A stretch of DNA of 64,000 nt. Source: Brevundimonas sp. MF30-B (GTDB taxonomy: Bacteria > Pseudomonadota > Alphaproteobacteria > Caulobacterales > Caulobacteraceae). Each line of letters opens with the position of its first letter. Within the stretch, counting starts at the first letter, position 1. Of this stretch, positions 14,322-22,506 are shown in pieces. The notes under the pieces are model-generated. The model saw only the letters and a list, made by a program, of their open reading frames with translations. It was not told the origin of the DNA and did no database searches. The DNA lies in the NCBI RefSeq assembly GCF_004683885.1, contig NZ_CP038440.1, forward strand, positions 2,514,001 through 2,578,000. The letters run 5' to 3'. Position numbers and translations under genes: made by a program.

Positions 14322-14867
14322 CTAACGACGCAGCCAGGCGTCGAAGGCCTCGATGAAACGAGCCTGGCGACGCTGGGTCGCCGGATCAGCGAAGCCCTCT
14401 GCAGTGAAGGCGCCCTCGCCCAGGTGAAGGTAGGCTTCAGGCTGAGGCATCGTCTCGACGCCCAGGGCGACGACGATCTGGCGAAGATGCATCTGCGACA
14501 TGTCGGCCCCGCGCGTGCCGGGCGAGCCCCCGCAGACCGCCGCGCGTTTGCCCTGCCAGGAGTTGCGGCCGGCGGGCCGCGACGCCCAGTCGATGGCGTT
14601 CTTCATCAAGGCGGTGACCGACCGGTTGTGTTCGGGGCTGACGAACAGCACGCCGTCGGCCGCCTCGATCCGCGCCTTGAAGTCCCACAGGGCGTCGGGC
14701 GGGCTGACCTCCAGGTCGCCGTCGTACAGCGGCAACGCGCGCATGGGCAGCAGGTCAAACTCGATGCGGCCGCGCGCCAGTCCCGCCAGCGCCCCGGCCA
14801 GTGACTGGTTGATCGAGCCCGCGCGCGTGCTGCCGATCAGCACGGCGACCTTCAGAACATCCGCCAT
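14322..14867 (-). CDS. NADPH-dependent FMN reductase family protein
   Basis: A 181-residue flavodoxin-like quinone/FMN reductase. The FMN-phosphate loop GSTRAGSINQSL (residues ~10-21) and the family signature SPEHNRSVTALMKNAIDWAS with a following CGGSPGTRG are clear. Such enzymes reduce flavins, quinones, azo dyes or chromate with NAD(P)H in the cytoplasm. The ATG at 14867 follows GGGAG at good spacing. It is downstream of rplA but behind a terminator, so it probably has its own promoter, and it reads toward the AI-2E permease gene 62 bp away. Confidence 0.9.
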   Translation of the reverse strand: MADVLKVAVLIGSTRAGSINQSLAGALAGLARGRIEFDLLPMRALPLYDGDLEVSPPDALWDFKARIEAADGVLFVSPEHNRSVTALMKNAIDWASRPAGRNSWQGKRAAVCGGSPGTRGADMSQMHLRQIVVALGVETMPQPEAYLHLGEGAFTAEGFADPATQRRQARFIEAFDAWLRR

Positions 14868-14881
14868 CACCACTCCCTCAA

Positions 14882-14917
14882 AGCAAAACGGCCCCGGAGA
14901 TCGCTCTCCGGGGCCGT
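14882..14917 (-). terminator. Rho-independent terminator after rplA
   Basis: The stem GCCCCGGAGA/TCTCCGGGGC (about 14890-14914) is followed on the minus strand by GTTTTGCTTTG. It lies about 95 bp past the rplA stop and overlaps the upstream region of the FMN reductase. Confidence 0.8.
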
Positions 14918-15009
14918 CTTCTATCATTGGCCTACCGCGCTTGCGCGCTACTTGAGGCCGCAGGCCGCTTCGGATCGGGAAGGCGGAGCCTTCTGACCGC
15001 GGCCAGGTG

Positions 15010-15699
15010 TCAAGCGCCCAGCGAAGCCGGGTCGATCTTGAAGCCCGGGCCCATGGTGGACGACAGGCTGATCTTCTTGACGTAGGTGCCCTTGGCGCCC
15101 GACGGCTTGGCCTTGTTCAGGGCGTCGACGATCGCCTTGACGTTGGCTTCCAGCGCGTCCTGCGTGAACGAGGCCTTGCCGATGCCGGCGTGCACGATGC
15201 CCGCCTTCTCGACACGGAACTCGACGGCGCCGCCCTTGGCGTCCTTGACCGCCTGGGCCACGTTCGGGGTCACGGTGCCGACCTTGGGGTTCGGCATCAG
15301 GCCGCGCGGGCCCAGCACCTTACCCAGACGGCCGACCAGGGCCATCATGTCCGGCGACGCGATGACGCGGTCGAAGTCCATGAAGCCGCCGTTGATCTTC
15401 TCGTAAAGATCTTCGGCGCCGACGTGTTCCGCACCGGCGGCGCGGGCTTCATCGGCCTTGGCGTCCTTGGCGAAGACGGCGACGCGAACGTCGCGGCCCG
15501 TGCCCGACGGCAGGTTGACCACGCCGCGAACCTGCTGGTCGGCGTGACGCGGATCGACACCCAGGTTGACGGCGATCTCGATCGACTCGTCGAACTTGGC
15601 CTTGGCGTTGTCCTTGACGGCCTTGATGGCGTCGGCGAACGGCAGGGCCGTGTCGCGATCGCCGGTCCAGGCTTGAATGCGCTTGGCTTGCTTGGCCAT
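15010..15699 (-). CDS. rplA: 50S ribosomal protein L1
   Basis: Ribosomal protein L1, 229 residues, the mobile L1 stalk protein of the large subunit and, in many bacteria, the translational repressor of the L11-L1 operon. It begins [11 protein letters not shown] and carries the signature [22 protein letters not shown] (residues ~124-145) and the C-terminal [18 protein letters not shown]. It follows rplK by 4 bp, so the pair is co-transcribed, and ends at a clear terminator. Confidence 0.98.
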   Translation of the reverse strand: MAKQAKRIQAWTGDRDTALPFADAIKAVKDNAKAKFDESIEIAVNLGVDPRHADQQVRGVVNLPSGTGRDVRVAVFAKDAKADEARAAGAEHVGAEDLYEKINGGFMDFDRVIASPDMMALVGRLGKVLGPRGLMPNPKVGTVTPNVAQAVKDAKGGAVEFRVEKAGIVHAGIGKASFTQDALEANVKAIVDALNKAKPSGAKGTYVKKISLSSTMGPGFKIDPASLGA

Positions 15700-15703
15700 G
15701 TGC

Positions 15704-16135
15704 TTAGCCCTCCACCACGTTCAGGCCCATCGCGCGGGCCGAGCCTTCGATGATCTTCGTCGCCGCGTCGAGGTCGTTGGCGTTGAGATCCTTCATCTTC
15801 TTCTCGGCGATCTCACGCAGCTGGCTGCGCTTGATCTTGCCGGCGGTCTCGCGACCCGTCAGCTTGGCGCCCGACTTCAGGCCGGTGGCCTGTTTCAGGA
15901 ACCAGGTCGCCGGCGGCGTCTTGGTGACGAAGGTGAAGCTCTTGTCTTGATAGACGGTGATGACGGTCGGCAGGGGGGTGCCCTTGCCTTCCTTCTCGGT
16001 CCGCGCGTTGAACTCCTTGCAGAAGCCCATGATGTTGACGCCGCGCTGACCCAGGGCCGGACCGATCGGCGGCGACGGGGTCGCGGAGCCGGCGGGGACC
16101 TGCAGCTTGATGTAGCCGAGAATCTTCTTGGCCAT
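15704..16135 (-). CDS. rplK: 50S ribosomal protein L11
   Basis: Ribosomal protein L11, 143 residues, of the GTPase-associated centre. The N-terminal domain has the proline-rich [20 protein letters not shown]. The C-terminal rRNA-binding domain carries the signature [37 protein letters not shown]. The ATG at 16135 follows AGGAGAGACCA. It has its own promoter just upstream and rplA immediately after it. Length and domain order are standard. Confidence 0.98.
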   Translation of the reverse strand: MAKKILGYIKLQVPAGSATPSPPIGPALGQRGVNIMGFCKEFNARTEKEGKGTPLPTVITVYQDKSFTFVTKTPPATWFLKQATGLKSGAKLTGRETAGKIKRSQLREIAEKKMKDLNANDLDAATKIIEGSARAMGLNVVEG

Positions 16136-16238
16136 TGGTCTCTCCTATGAATGACCCGGACGCTGTGTCCGGACCGGTGAGCCGTGGTGCGGCATGGCGG
16201 CCTCCCACGGATTTGCCCCGCCGAAACGGGAGGCGCGC

Positions 16239-16266
16239 CTATAGCGGAGGGCGGCCCCAAACGCAA
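16239..16266 (-). promoter_or_regulatory. Promoter of rplKA
   Basis: TTGCGT (16266-16261) and CTATAG (16244-16239) on the minus strand, 16 bp apart, fit a housekeeping promoter about 100 bp upstream of rplK. The -35 hexamer lies inside the T-rich tail of the nusG terminator. Confidence 0.5.
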
Positions 16267-16290
16267 ACGGCGGCTCCGTCGGAGCCGCCG
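16261..16290 (-). terminator. Rho-independent terminator after nusG
   Basis: The perfect 10-bp stem CGGCGGCTCC/GGAGCCGCCG with a 3-nt loop (16268-16290) is followed on the minus strand by TTTGCGTTTGG. It ends secE-nusG 24 bp after nusG. Confidence 0.8.
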
Positions 16291-16313
16291 TGCGAATTCT
16301 GATTGTCTGAGCT

Positions 16314-16892
16314 TTAGCCCGAGACCTTCTCGACCTGATTGTATTCCAGATCGACCGGGGTGGCGCGGCCAAAGATGGAGACGGCGACGCGCAGGCGGGC
16401 GTTGTCTTCGTCGACGCTTTCGACCTGGCCGTCGAAGCTGGCGAACGGGCCGTCGATGACCTTGACGGTTTCGCCGATGTCGAAGCGGATCGTGGGCTTG
16501 GGACGTTCGACGCCCTCTTCCACGGCGCCGATGATGTTCTGAACTTCGCGTTCCGAGACCGGCAGCGGCTTGGTGCCGCCCGCGGCGCCCAGGAAGCCGG
16601 TCACCTTCGGGGTGTCCTTGACCAGGTGATAGGCGTCGTCGGTCAGCTCCATCTTCACCAGCACATAGCCGGGAAAGAATTTGCGCTCGGAATTCACCTT
16701 GCGGCCGCGACGAACCTCGACGACCTCCTCAGTCGGAACCAGGATTTCGGAGAAGTTGTCCTGAAGCCCGCGCTGACGGGCCTGCTCGCGCAGCTGCTCG
16801 GCGACCTTCTTCTCGAAGTTCGAATAGGCCTGGACGATATACCACTTGTGGCGCGGGTTGGCGGCGGGCTTTTCGGGCGCGGCGTCAGTCAT
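16314..16892 (-). CDS. nusG: Transcription termination/antitermination protein NusG
   Basis: NusG, 192 residues, couples RNA polymerase to Rho and to the ribosome. The NGN domain starts after a short Ala/Pro-rich extension (RHKWYIVQAYSNFEKKVAEQL). The segment FFPGYVLVKMELTD is the classical RNA-polymerase contact, and the C-terminal KOW domain contains GETVKVIDGPFASFDGQVESVD. It is 15 bp downstream of secE in the same direction. Confidence 0.97.
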   Translation of the reverse strand: MTDAAPEKPAANPRHKWYIVQAYSNFEKKVAEQLREQARQRGLQDNFSEILVPTEEVVEVRRGRKVNSERKFFPGYVLVKMELTDDAYHLVKDTPKVTGFLGAAGGTKPLPVSEREVQNIIGAVEEGVERPKPTIRFDIGETVKVIDGPFASFDGQVESVDEDNARLRVAVSIFGRATPVDLEYNQVEKVSG

Positions 16893-16907
16893 TTCGCGCG
16901 TCTCCTG

Positions 16908-17204
16908 TTATCGGCCGAGGCCGAGGATGAATTCGGAAGCGAAGCCCAGACCCATGTCCACGATCCAGAAAAAGGCGGCGGCGATCGTCACCATGATGAA
17001 GACCATCACCGAGGTGATCCAGGTCTCTTTGCGCGACGGCCAGGTGATCTTGCGGCCTTCGGCGCGCACCTGCCCTACGAACTGGGCTGGCGTCACGCGC
17101 GGCTTGGCGACGGCAGGCTGATCGACGGTCACCGTCGATCCGGCCGCGGGACCGGATTGTTTCCCCGCCGGGCGGCGTCCGCCGGGGGTCTTCGCCTTCG
17201 CCAT
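16908..17204 (-). CDS. secE: Preprotein translocase subunit SecE
   Basis: The small essential subunit of the SecYEG channel, 98 residues. A basic, Pro/Gly-rich N-terminal extension (~35 residues) precedes the conserved amphipathic segment QVRAEGRKITWPSRKETW. A single transmembrane helix (SVMVFIMVTIAAAFFWIVD) follows. The order tRNA-Trp, secE, nusG is typical. The N-terminal extension is longer than in minimal SecE proteins. Confidence 0.95.
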   Translation of the reverse strand: MAKAKTPGGRRPAGKQSGPAAGSTVTVDQPAVAKPRVTPAQFVGQVRAEGRKITWPSRKETWITSVMVFIMVTIAAAFFWIVDMGLGFASEFILGLGR

Positions 17205-17274
17205 CGAATGCTCTTCTAACGGTTGATGCCTTCGCCCTCAGATAGGATGCCCCACCCGAAGGCGACAGAGGGAA

Positions 17275-17350
17275 TGGCAGGAGTTGAGGGACTCGAACCC
17301 ACGACCCCCGGTTTTGGAGACCGGTGCTCTACCAGCTGAGCTAAACTCCT
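17275..17350 (-). tRNA. tRNA-Trp (anticodon CCA)
   Basis: On the minus strand a 76-nt cloverleaf begins AGGAGTTTAGCTCAG. It has D-loop GGTAGAGC, anticodon stem-loop CCGGTCTCCAAAACCGG with anticodon CCA, T-arm GTGGGTTCGAGTCCC and acceptor closing CAACTCCT, with G and the encoded CCA at the 3' end. It stands 71 bp upstream of secE. Confidence 0.97.
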
Positions 17351-17394
17351 AGCACTGACCGCACCCCCGAAAGGGCGCGTTCGCCAGACCGGGG

Positions 17395-17423
17395 CGTATG
17401 CCCGACCCTGTCAGGCATTTCAA
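17395..17423 (-). promoter_or_regulatory. Candidate promoter of tRNA-Trp/secE-nusG
   Basis: TTGAAA (17423-17418) and CATACG (17400-17395) on the minus strand with a 17-bp spacer, 45 bp upstream of the tRNA. The -10 match is only moderate. Confidence 0.4.
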
Positions 17424-17437
17424 GCGGCGCGGGGCTT

Positions 17438-18772
17438 TCAGGCCTCTGCTTTTTCTTCGCGCGCCTGCGCTTCGGCCTCGGCGGCGATCAGCGTCTTGAA
17501 CAGCAGCTTGTCGATGCGGCGGTCGTCCATGTCGATGATCTCGACTTCGAAACGACCCAGCTGAAGGATTTCGCCCTCGACCGGCACGCGCGAAAGGTGG
17601 TGCAGGACCAGGCCGGCCACGGTGTGGAAGCCTTCGTGCTCGCCGAAGTCCTCGCCCAGCACGTCTTCCAGCTCGTCCAGATCGGTGCGGCCGTCGACGA
17701 TCCAGGTTCCATCGTCGCGGGCGCGGATCAAGGCCTCGCCCTCGTCGTGACCTTCGTCGAAGTCGCCGGCGATCATCTCCAAGAGGTCCGTAGCGGTCAC
17801 CACGCCCTCGAAGGCGCCGTACTCGTCAACCACGAAGGCCATGTGCACCTTGGAGCCCTTGAGGATCTCGAGCGCCTTCAGCACCGAGGTCGACTGCGGG
17901 ATGAAGGCCGGCGTCTGGACCAGGGTCTCGACGTTGAACTCGCCATTGTCCAGCAAGCTGTCCAGCAGGTCCTTCTTGTGGACCACGCCCAGCGGATTAT
18001 CGACGTCGCTATCGCGGGCCACCACAATGCGGGAATAGGGGCAGGAGCGGATTTCTCCGCGGAGGATTTCCTCGGAATCGTCCAGGGCGACCCAAAAGAC
18101 CTCGTGGCGCGGCGTCATGGCGACACGGATTTGGCGGTCGCCCAGGCGCATGATCTCTTCGATCATCTCCTGTTCCTCGGGCTCGATCAGCCCCGCCGAA
18201 GTGCCTTCCGCCAAGATGGTCTCGACTTCCTCCTGGGTGACGTCGGAGCCGTCGCGGTCCTTGACTCCCATCAGCTTGAGAATGCTCGAGGTCGAGGCCG
18301 TCAGCAGCAGCACGAACGGCTTCAGGAGAACCGCCAGCGTCGAGATTGGGCCGGCCATCTTGGAGGCTATGGTCTCGGGAAAGATCAGCGCCAGGCGCTT
18401 GGGAACCAGTTCGCCGACGATCAGCGACACATAGGTGATCAGCACGACCACCAAGGCGGTGGCGAAGAACTGCGAATACGGCTCGACCGCCGGAAAGGCG
18501 GTCTCCAACATCCTGTCCAGCTCGCCGGCGATGGTCGCCTGGCCATAGGCGCCGGCCAGAATGCCGATCAGAGTGATGCCCACCTGCACGGCCGACAGGA
18601 ACTGCGTCGGCTCTTCCGAGAGCTTCAGCGCCTTGCGCGCGCCTCGATCGCCCTTCTCAGCGCGGCTCTGCAGTCTCGATTTTCGTGAGGACACGACCGC
18701 AAGCTCGGTCATGGCGAACAGGCCGTTCAGCACCACAAGCAGCAGCACGACGGCGATAGCGATGGTCAACAT
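17438..18772 (-). CDS. CNNM/CBS-domain membrane protein (CorC/hemolysin family)
   Basis: A 444-residue inner-membrane protein. An N-terminal DUF21/CNNM transmembrane domain (residues ~1-150, motifs FAMTELAVVSSRKSRLQ and VGELVPKRLAL) is followed by a pair of CBS domains (~200-330, with VVHKKDLLDSLL and MAFVVDEYGAFEGVVTATDLLEMI). A C-terminal CorC/HlyC transporter-associated domain completes it. Members are linked to Mg2+/Co2+ efflux; the old hemolysin name is historical. The C terminus is Glu/Ala rich. It is upstream of the tRNA-Trp/secE block in the same direction. Confidence 0.93.
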   Translation of the reverse strand: MLTIAIAVVLLLVVLNGLFAMTELAVVSSRKSRLQSRAEKGDRGARKALKLSEEPTQFLSAVQVGITLIGILAGAYGQATIAGELDRMLETAFPAVEPYSQFFATALVVVLITYVSLIVGELVPKRLALIFPETIASKMAGPISTLAVLLKPFVLLLTASTSSILKLMGVKDRDGSDVTQEEVETILAEGTSAGLIEPEEQEMIEEIMRLGDRQIRVAMTPRHEVFWVALDDSEEILRGEIRSCPYSRIVVARDSDVDNPLGVVHKKDLLDSLLDNGEFNVETLVQTPAFIPQSTSVLKALEILKGSKVHMAFVVDEYGAFEGVVTATDLLEMIAGDFDEGHDEGEALIRARDDGTWIVDGRTDLDELEDVLGEDFGEHEGFHTVAGLVLHHLSRVPVEGEILQLGRFEVEIIDMDDRRIDKLLFKTLIAAEAEAQAREEKAEA

Positions 18773-18867
18773 CGAGGTGGGAAGGACCCAAGACGCGGCG
18801 CATCATTCGGCGTCCGCCCGGCGATACTAGGCGAGGAATCCCCGCCGCGCCACGAGATTCATAGACC

Positions 18868-18996
18868 TCAGCGAGTCCGCCCGACTTCGACAGACCCGTA
18901 AGCGCCCGATTCCGAGCCGCCTTCGGGCAAGGCGGCGCAGGCGCTCATGCCGATGACAATGCCGATGAACAGACCGATGCGAATGGCGCGCAGCAT
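18868..18996 (-). CDS. Putative small lipoprotein (42 residues)
   Basis: A short reading frame starts with an ATG at 18996. It encodes a hydrophobic signal (MLRAIRIGLFIGIVIG), a possible lipobox MSAC with Cys20, then a short polar tail rich in Gly, Ser and Glu. GGGT lies 5 nt before the ATG. Codon use is GC-rich like its neighbours. Met at the -3 lipobox position is unusual. I do not recognise a family. The protein-like layout (Lys/Arg, hydrophobic core, Cys) is the only evidence that it is real. Confidence 0.4.
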   Translation of the reverse strand: MLRAIRIGLFIGIVIGMSACAALPEGGSESGAYGSVEVGRTR

Positions 18997-19083
18997 GGTT
19001 ACCCAAATCTTAATGCCTGGGATCACCTAAGTCGGAATCGCGGGAAAGGTTCAATGCCGCTCGCCTGTCGGGCGAGATCGCGC

Positions 19084-19111
19084 AAAGAAAAAGGCGGGCC
19101 GAAACCCGCCT
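19084..19111 (-). terminator. Rho-independent terminator after the HSL-type esterase
   Basis: The stem AGGCGGG/CCCGCCT with a 6-nt loop (19092-19111) is followed on the minus strand by TTTTTCTTT, 24 bp past the esterase stop. Confidence 0.85.
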
Positions 19112-19134
19112 CTCCGTCGTTTCGGCCTGCCGAC

Positions 19135-20172
19135 TCAGATCGGCAGGATCGCCGTGCCGAACGCCCGCTTCAGCTCGTGAGCGGCGAAGGTCTGGGCCGC
19201 CATGGCGTCAGGGACGACCGTGGCCATGCCGTAGAATTCGTGCGTCGAGCCGTTGAAGGTCTTGTGGCGCACGTCCACGCCGGCCTGCTCCAGCTTCTCA
19301 GCCAGTTGCTCGCCTTCGGTGCGCAGCGGGTCGATCTCGGCCAGGATCACCGTGGTCGACGGCAGGCCCGCCAGATTGGCCGCGCCGACCAGATTGATGC
19401 GCGGGTCCTGGGCTTCGGTCTGATCGTTGAAGATGTGCTTCACGAACCACTCCATCATCGGCTTGTTCAGCGGCTTGGCGTTGGCGTTCTCGCGATAGGA
19501 CTCATTGTCCATGTCCACGCCAGCCACCGGATAGACGAGCACCTGATGGACCGGAAGCGGCAGGCCCTGGTCGCGCGCCGCCATGGAAACGTTGATCGCC
19601 AGATTGCCGCCGGCGGATTCGCCCATGACCGCGATCTTCTGCGGATCGCCGCCGAAGCTCTGGGCGTTTTCGCTCACCCACTTGTAGGCGGCGACGGCGT
19701 CCTCGTGGGCGGCGGGGAACTTGTTCTCCGGGGCCTGGCGATAGTGGCATGACACGAAGATGCAGTCGGCCATCTTGGAGGTGCCGCGCGGGCCGCCGTC
19801 ATAGACATCCAGATCGGCGAAGACGAAGCCGCCGCCGTGGAAATAGACGACCACCGGCAGCAGCTTGTCGGTGTCCTTGTCAGTCTCGGGGCCGTAAAGC
19901 CGGGCTTGGATCGCGCCGGCCGGGCCGGGGATGGTGAAGTCGCGGGTGGCGACGCCCAGGTCGTCGTCGGGGTTCTTGCCGTCCTTGCGCAGCAGTGACT
20001 TGACCGCGTCGGTCGGCGTCGGCTGGCGACGGGCCTCTTCGGGGCTTAGCGTCTCAATTGGCTTGGGGCCCAGCGCCGCCAGCTCGTCGAGCACCTTCTG
20101 CATATTGTGATCGGGCTTTGCGGGGGTGTCGCGGGGTTCGTCGTTGCCGAGAATCTTGTCGAGGATGGACAT
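19135..20172 (-). CDS. Alpha/beta-hydrolase, hormone-sensitive-lipase (family IV) esterase
   Basis: A 345-residue cytoplasmic esterase. The oxyanion motif HGGGF (residues 112-116), nucleophile motif GESAGG with Ser186, acid in AEIDPLRTEGE and His in GSTHEFYGM are all present, as in family IV carboxylesterases. About 70 charged N-terminal residues precede the hydrolase fold. AGGAAAACGA precedes the ATG at 20172. It ends at a good terminator and is divergent from the gcv riboswitch. Physiological substrate is unknown. Confidence 0.92.
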   Translation of the reverse strand: MSILDKILGNDEPRDTPAKPDHNMQKVLDELAALGPKPIETLSPEEARRQPTPTDAVKSLLRKDGKNPDDDLGVATRDFTIPGPAGAIQARLYGPETDKDTDKLLPVVVYFHGGGFVFADLDVYDGGPRGTSKMADCIFVSCHYRQAPENKFPAAHEDAVAAYKWVSENAQSFGGDPQKIAVMGESAGGNLAINVSMAARDQGLPLPVHQVLVYPVAGVDMDNESYRENANAKPLNKPMMEWFVKHIFNDQTEAQDPRINLVGAANLAGLPSTTVILAEIDPLRTEGEQLAEKLEQAGVDVRHKTFNGSTHEFYGMATVVPDAMAAQTFAAHELKRAFGTAILPI

Positions 20173-20282
20173 TCGTTTTCCTGAGGGGCTTTGCGGGGGT
20201 GTGAGACAGCCTTGCGATCATCAACCGCGACCGCGTTTGCCCGGTTCCGCCGCGCTTGACTTCGCGCCGGATTGCGGCACAG

Positions 20283-20487
20283 GGTCCGGCGCTCTCGCGG
20301 GAGAGATCGGACCAGGAAACTGGCCCCCGACGCCGAAGGCGCAACCGCCCCGGAAACGCTCAGGCAAACGGACCGCGACGGCGCACGGACGCTGGAAAGT
20401 CGCCCAGGATCTTGCGGTCTGAGGGCGCGCCGACGGAGCAAGGTGGCGACACCGGAATCTCTCAGGCTTCAGGACAGCGGGGGCGCG
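20283..20487 (+). ncRNA. Tandem glycine riboswitch
   Basis: Two consecutive glycine aptamers precede gcvT. The first (~20290-20390) has CTCTCGCGGGAGAGA, CGCCGAAGGCGCAACCGCCC and GGAAACGCTCAGGCAAACGGACC. The second (~20391-20487) has GGACGCTGGAAAGTCGCC, GACGGAGCAAGGTGGCGACA and CCGGAATCTCTCAGGCTTCAGGACAGCGGG. These are the hallmark segments of the glycine riboswitch. An 8-bp-class hairpin (GGCGGAGCTGTCCGCC, ~20492-20508) then lies just before the start codon and may be the expression platform. Such tandem riboswitches turn on the glycine cleavage operon when glycine is plentiful. Confidence 0.93.
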
Positions 20488-20531
20488 ACCACGGCGGAGC
20501 TGTCCGCCCCAACACGCGACCGAGTGATCCG

Positions 20532-21647
20532 ATGGCCGACGCGCAACTGAAAACCACGCCTCTGAACGCGGCGCACCGGGCCGCCGGCGCGCGCATGGTG
20601 GGCTTCGGCGGCTACGACATGCCGGTCCAGTATGAAGGCGTGCTGGCCGAGCACCGCTGGACCCGCGAGCACGCCGGCCTGTTCGATGTCTCGCACATGG
20701 GCCAGTGCAAGATCACCGGCGCGGACGCCGTCAGCCAGTTCGAGCGCTTCGTGCCCGGCGACTATGCGATCCTGAAGGCGGGCCGGCAGAAATATTCGCT
20801 GCTGCTGAACGAACAGGGCGGCGTCATCGACGACCTGATGGCCGGTCGCCCCGATCACGACGGCCTGTTCGTCGTCGTCAACGCCGGCAACAAGGACGAG
20901 GACTTCGCCTTCTGGTCCGCCAACCTGCAGGGCGACGCCACGCTGACGGTGCTGGACGACCGCGCGCTCTTGGCCATCCAGGGCCCCGAGGCGGCCGAGG
21001 TCATGGCCGCCCACGAGCCGGTGCTGGCGGAAATGAGCTTCATGGACTGCGCCCGACTGATGCTGTTCGGCGCCGACTGCTACGTCTCGCGCTCGGGCTA
21101 CACCGGTGAGGATGGCTACGAGATCTCGGTCCCGGCCGACCAGGCCGAGCGCGTCTGGAACACTCTGCTCGAAGACGCCCGCGTCAAGCCGATCGGCCTG
21201 GGCGCACGCGATTCGCTGCGGCTCGAGGCCGGCCTGCCGCTGCACGGCCACGACATCGATCCGACCACCAGCCCGGTCGAGGGCGCCCTGACCTTCGCCC
21301 TGTCCAAGTCGAGGAAGGAACGGGCGGACTTCAACGGCGCCGACCGCATCCTCAAGGAGCTGGCCGACGGCCCCGGCCGCGTCCGCGTCGGCCTGGTCGT
21401 CAAGGAAGGCGCCCCGGCTCGCGAGGGCGCCGAGATCGCCGACGCCGACGGCAACGTGATCGGCAAGGTCACCTCGGGCGGCCCCTCCCCTACCTTGGGC
21501 AAGAACATCGCCATGGGCTACGTCCCGCCGGCCCATGCCGCCTTGGGCACCGAGTTGAAGGTCATCGTGCGCGGCAAGCCCGCCGCCGCCGAGGTCGTCG
21601 CCATGCCCTTCGTGGCCCAACGCTACTATCGCAAACCCAAAGCCTGA
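20532..21647 (+). CDS. gcvT: Glycine cleavage system T protein (aminomethyltransferase)
   Basis: A 371-residue tetrahydrofolate-dependent aminomethyltransferase. It takes the aminomethyl group from lipoyl-H protein, releasing ammonia and methylene-THF. Family segments include [25 protein letters not shown] (residues ~47-58), [13 protein letters not shown] and [21 protein letters not shown] chose the ATG at 20532 because it follows the riboswitch and matches the family N terminus; the frame is open through the riboswitch. It is the first gene of the gcv operon, 11 bp before gcvH. Confidence 0.97.
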   Translation: MADAQLKTTPLNAAHRAAGARMVGFGGYDMPVQYEGVLAEHRWTREHAGLFDVSHMGQCKITGADAVSQFERFVPGDYAILKAGRQKYSLLLNEQGGVIDDLMAGRPDHDGLFVVVNAGNKDEDFAFWSANLQGDATLTVLDDRALLAIQGPEAAEVMAAHEPVLAEMSFMDCARLMLFGADCYVSRSGYTGEDGYEISVPADQAERVWNTLLEDARVKPIGLGARDSLRLEAGLPLHGHDIDPTTSPVEGALTFALSKSRKERADFNGADRILKELADGPGRVRVGLVVKEGAPAREGAEIADADGNVIGKVTSGGPSPTLGKNIAMGYVPPAHAALGTELKVIVRGKPAAAEVVAMPFVAQRYYRKPKA

Positions 21648-21658
21648 GAGATCAGACC

Positions 21659-22024
21659 ATGAAGTTCACCAAGGATCACGAGTGGGTCAGCCTGGACGGC
21701 GACATCGCCACTGTCGGCATCTCCAAGCACGCCGCCGACGCCCTGGGCGACGTGGTGTTCGTGGAAGTGCCTGAAGTCGGCAAGACCGTCTCCAAGGGCG
21801 ACAGCTTCGCCGTGGTCGAAAGCGTCAAGGCGGCGTCCGACGTCTACGCCCCCGTTTCGGGCGAAGTGGTCGAGGCCAATGACGCCCTTTCGACCGCCCC
21901 GGAAACCGTCAACGCCGCGCCCGAAGCCGACGGCTGGTTCGCCAAGATCAAGGTCAGCGACACCGCCCAGCTGGACGGTCTGATGGACCAGGCCGCCTAC
22001 GACCAGTATCTGACCACGCTCTGA
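21659..22024 (+). CDS. gcvH: Glycine cleavage system H protein
   Basis: The 121-residue lipoyl carrier of the glycine cleavage system, shuttling the aminomethyl group between P, T and L proteins. The N terminus [22 protein letters not shown] and the lipoylation motif [14 protein letters not shown] with Lys57 are canonical, as is the C-terminal [21 protein letters not shown] precedes the ATG. It sits between gcvT and the osmC-like gene. Confidence 0.98.
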   Translation: MKFTKDHEWVSLDGDIATVGISKHAADALGDVVFVEVPEVGKTVSKGDSFAVVESVKAASDVYAPVSGEVVEANDALSTAPETVNAAPEADGWFAKIKVSDTAQLDGLMDQAAYDQYLTTL

Positions 22025-22031
22025 GACTCAG

Positions 22032-22481
22032 ATGGACCATCGTTACACCGCCACGGTCGCCTGGAGCGCTCCGGCCGAAGCTCATCGCTCCGGCCGCTAC
22101 AGCCGCGCTCACGACTGGCGGTTCGACGGCGGGGCGTTGGTTCGCGGGTCGTCCGCGCCGCCGTCACCCGGCAGCGACCCCGCCGCGGTGGACCCGGAAG
22201 AGGCGCTGGTGGCAGCCGTCTCGGCCTGTCACATGATGTTCTTCCTGGCCTATGCGCGAAAGCATCGACTAACCGTCACGTCTTATGAGGATCAAGCCGA
22301 CGGGGTGATGACGCCCAACGCGGACGGCAAGCTCTATCTGTCCACTCTCACGCTGCGTCCACGGATCACTTTCGAGGGCGAGGCCGATCCCGCCGTCGTC
22401 AACCAAGTCCACCACCTCGCCCACGCCGACTGTTACCTCGCCAACTCGATCCGTGGCGACGTGACGATCGAGCCGCGCTGA
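22032..22481 (+). CDS. OsmC/Ohr-family peroxiredoxin-like protein within the gcv operon
   Basis: A 149-residue OsmC-family protein. The two redox cysteines typical of the family are present: Cys66 (VSACHMMFFLAYARKHRL) and Cys134 (HADCYLANSI). Family members reduce organic hydroperoxides, often taking electrons from lipoyl proteins. It begins 7 bp after gcvH and ends 25 bp before gcvPA, so it is part of the glycine cleavage operon. Since Ohr/OsmC enzymes can use dihydrolipoyl partners, its position next to the lipoyl protein GcvH suggests a functional tie; that tie is inference. Confidence 0.88.
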   Translation: MDHRYTATVAWSAPAEAHRSGRYSRAHDWRFDGGALVRGSSAPPSPGSDPAAVDPEEALVAAVSACHMMFFLAYARKHRLTVTSYEDQADGVMTPNADGKLYLSTLTLRPRITFEGEADPAVVNQVHHLAHADCYLANSIRGDVTIEPR

Positions 22482-22506
22482 CTTCCCGTAAGGACTCTCC
22501 TCCACC

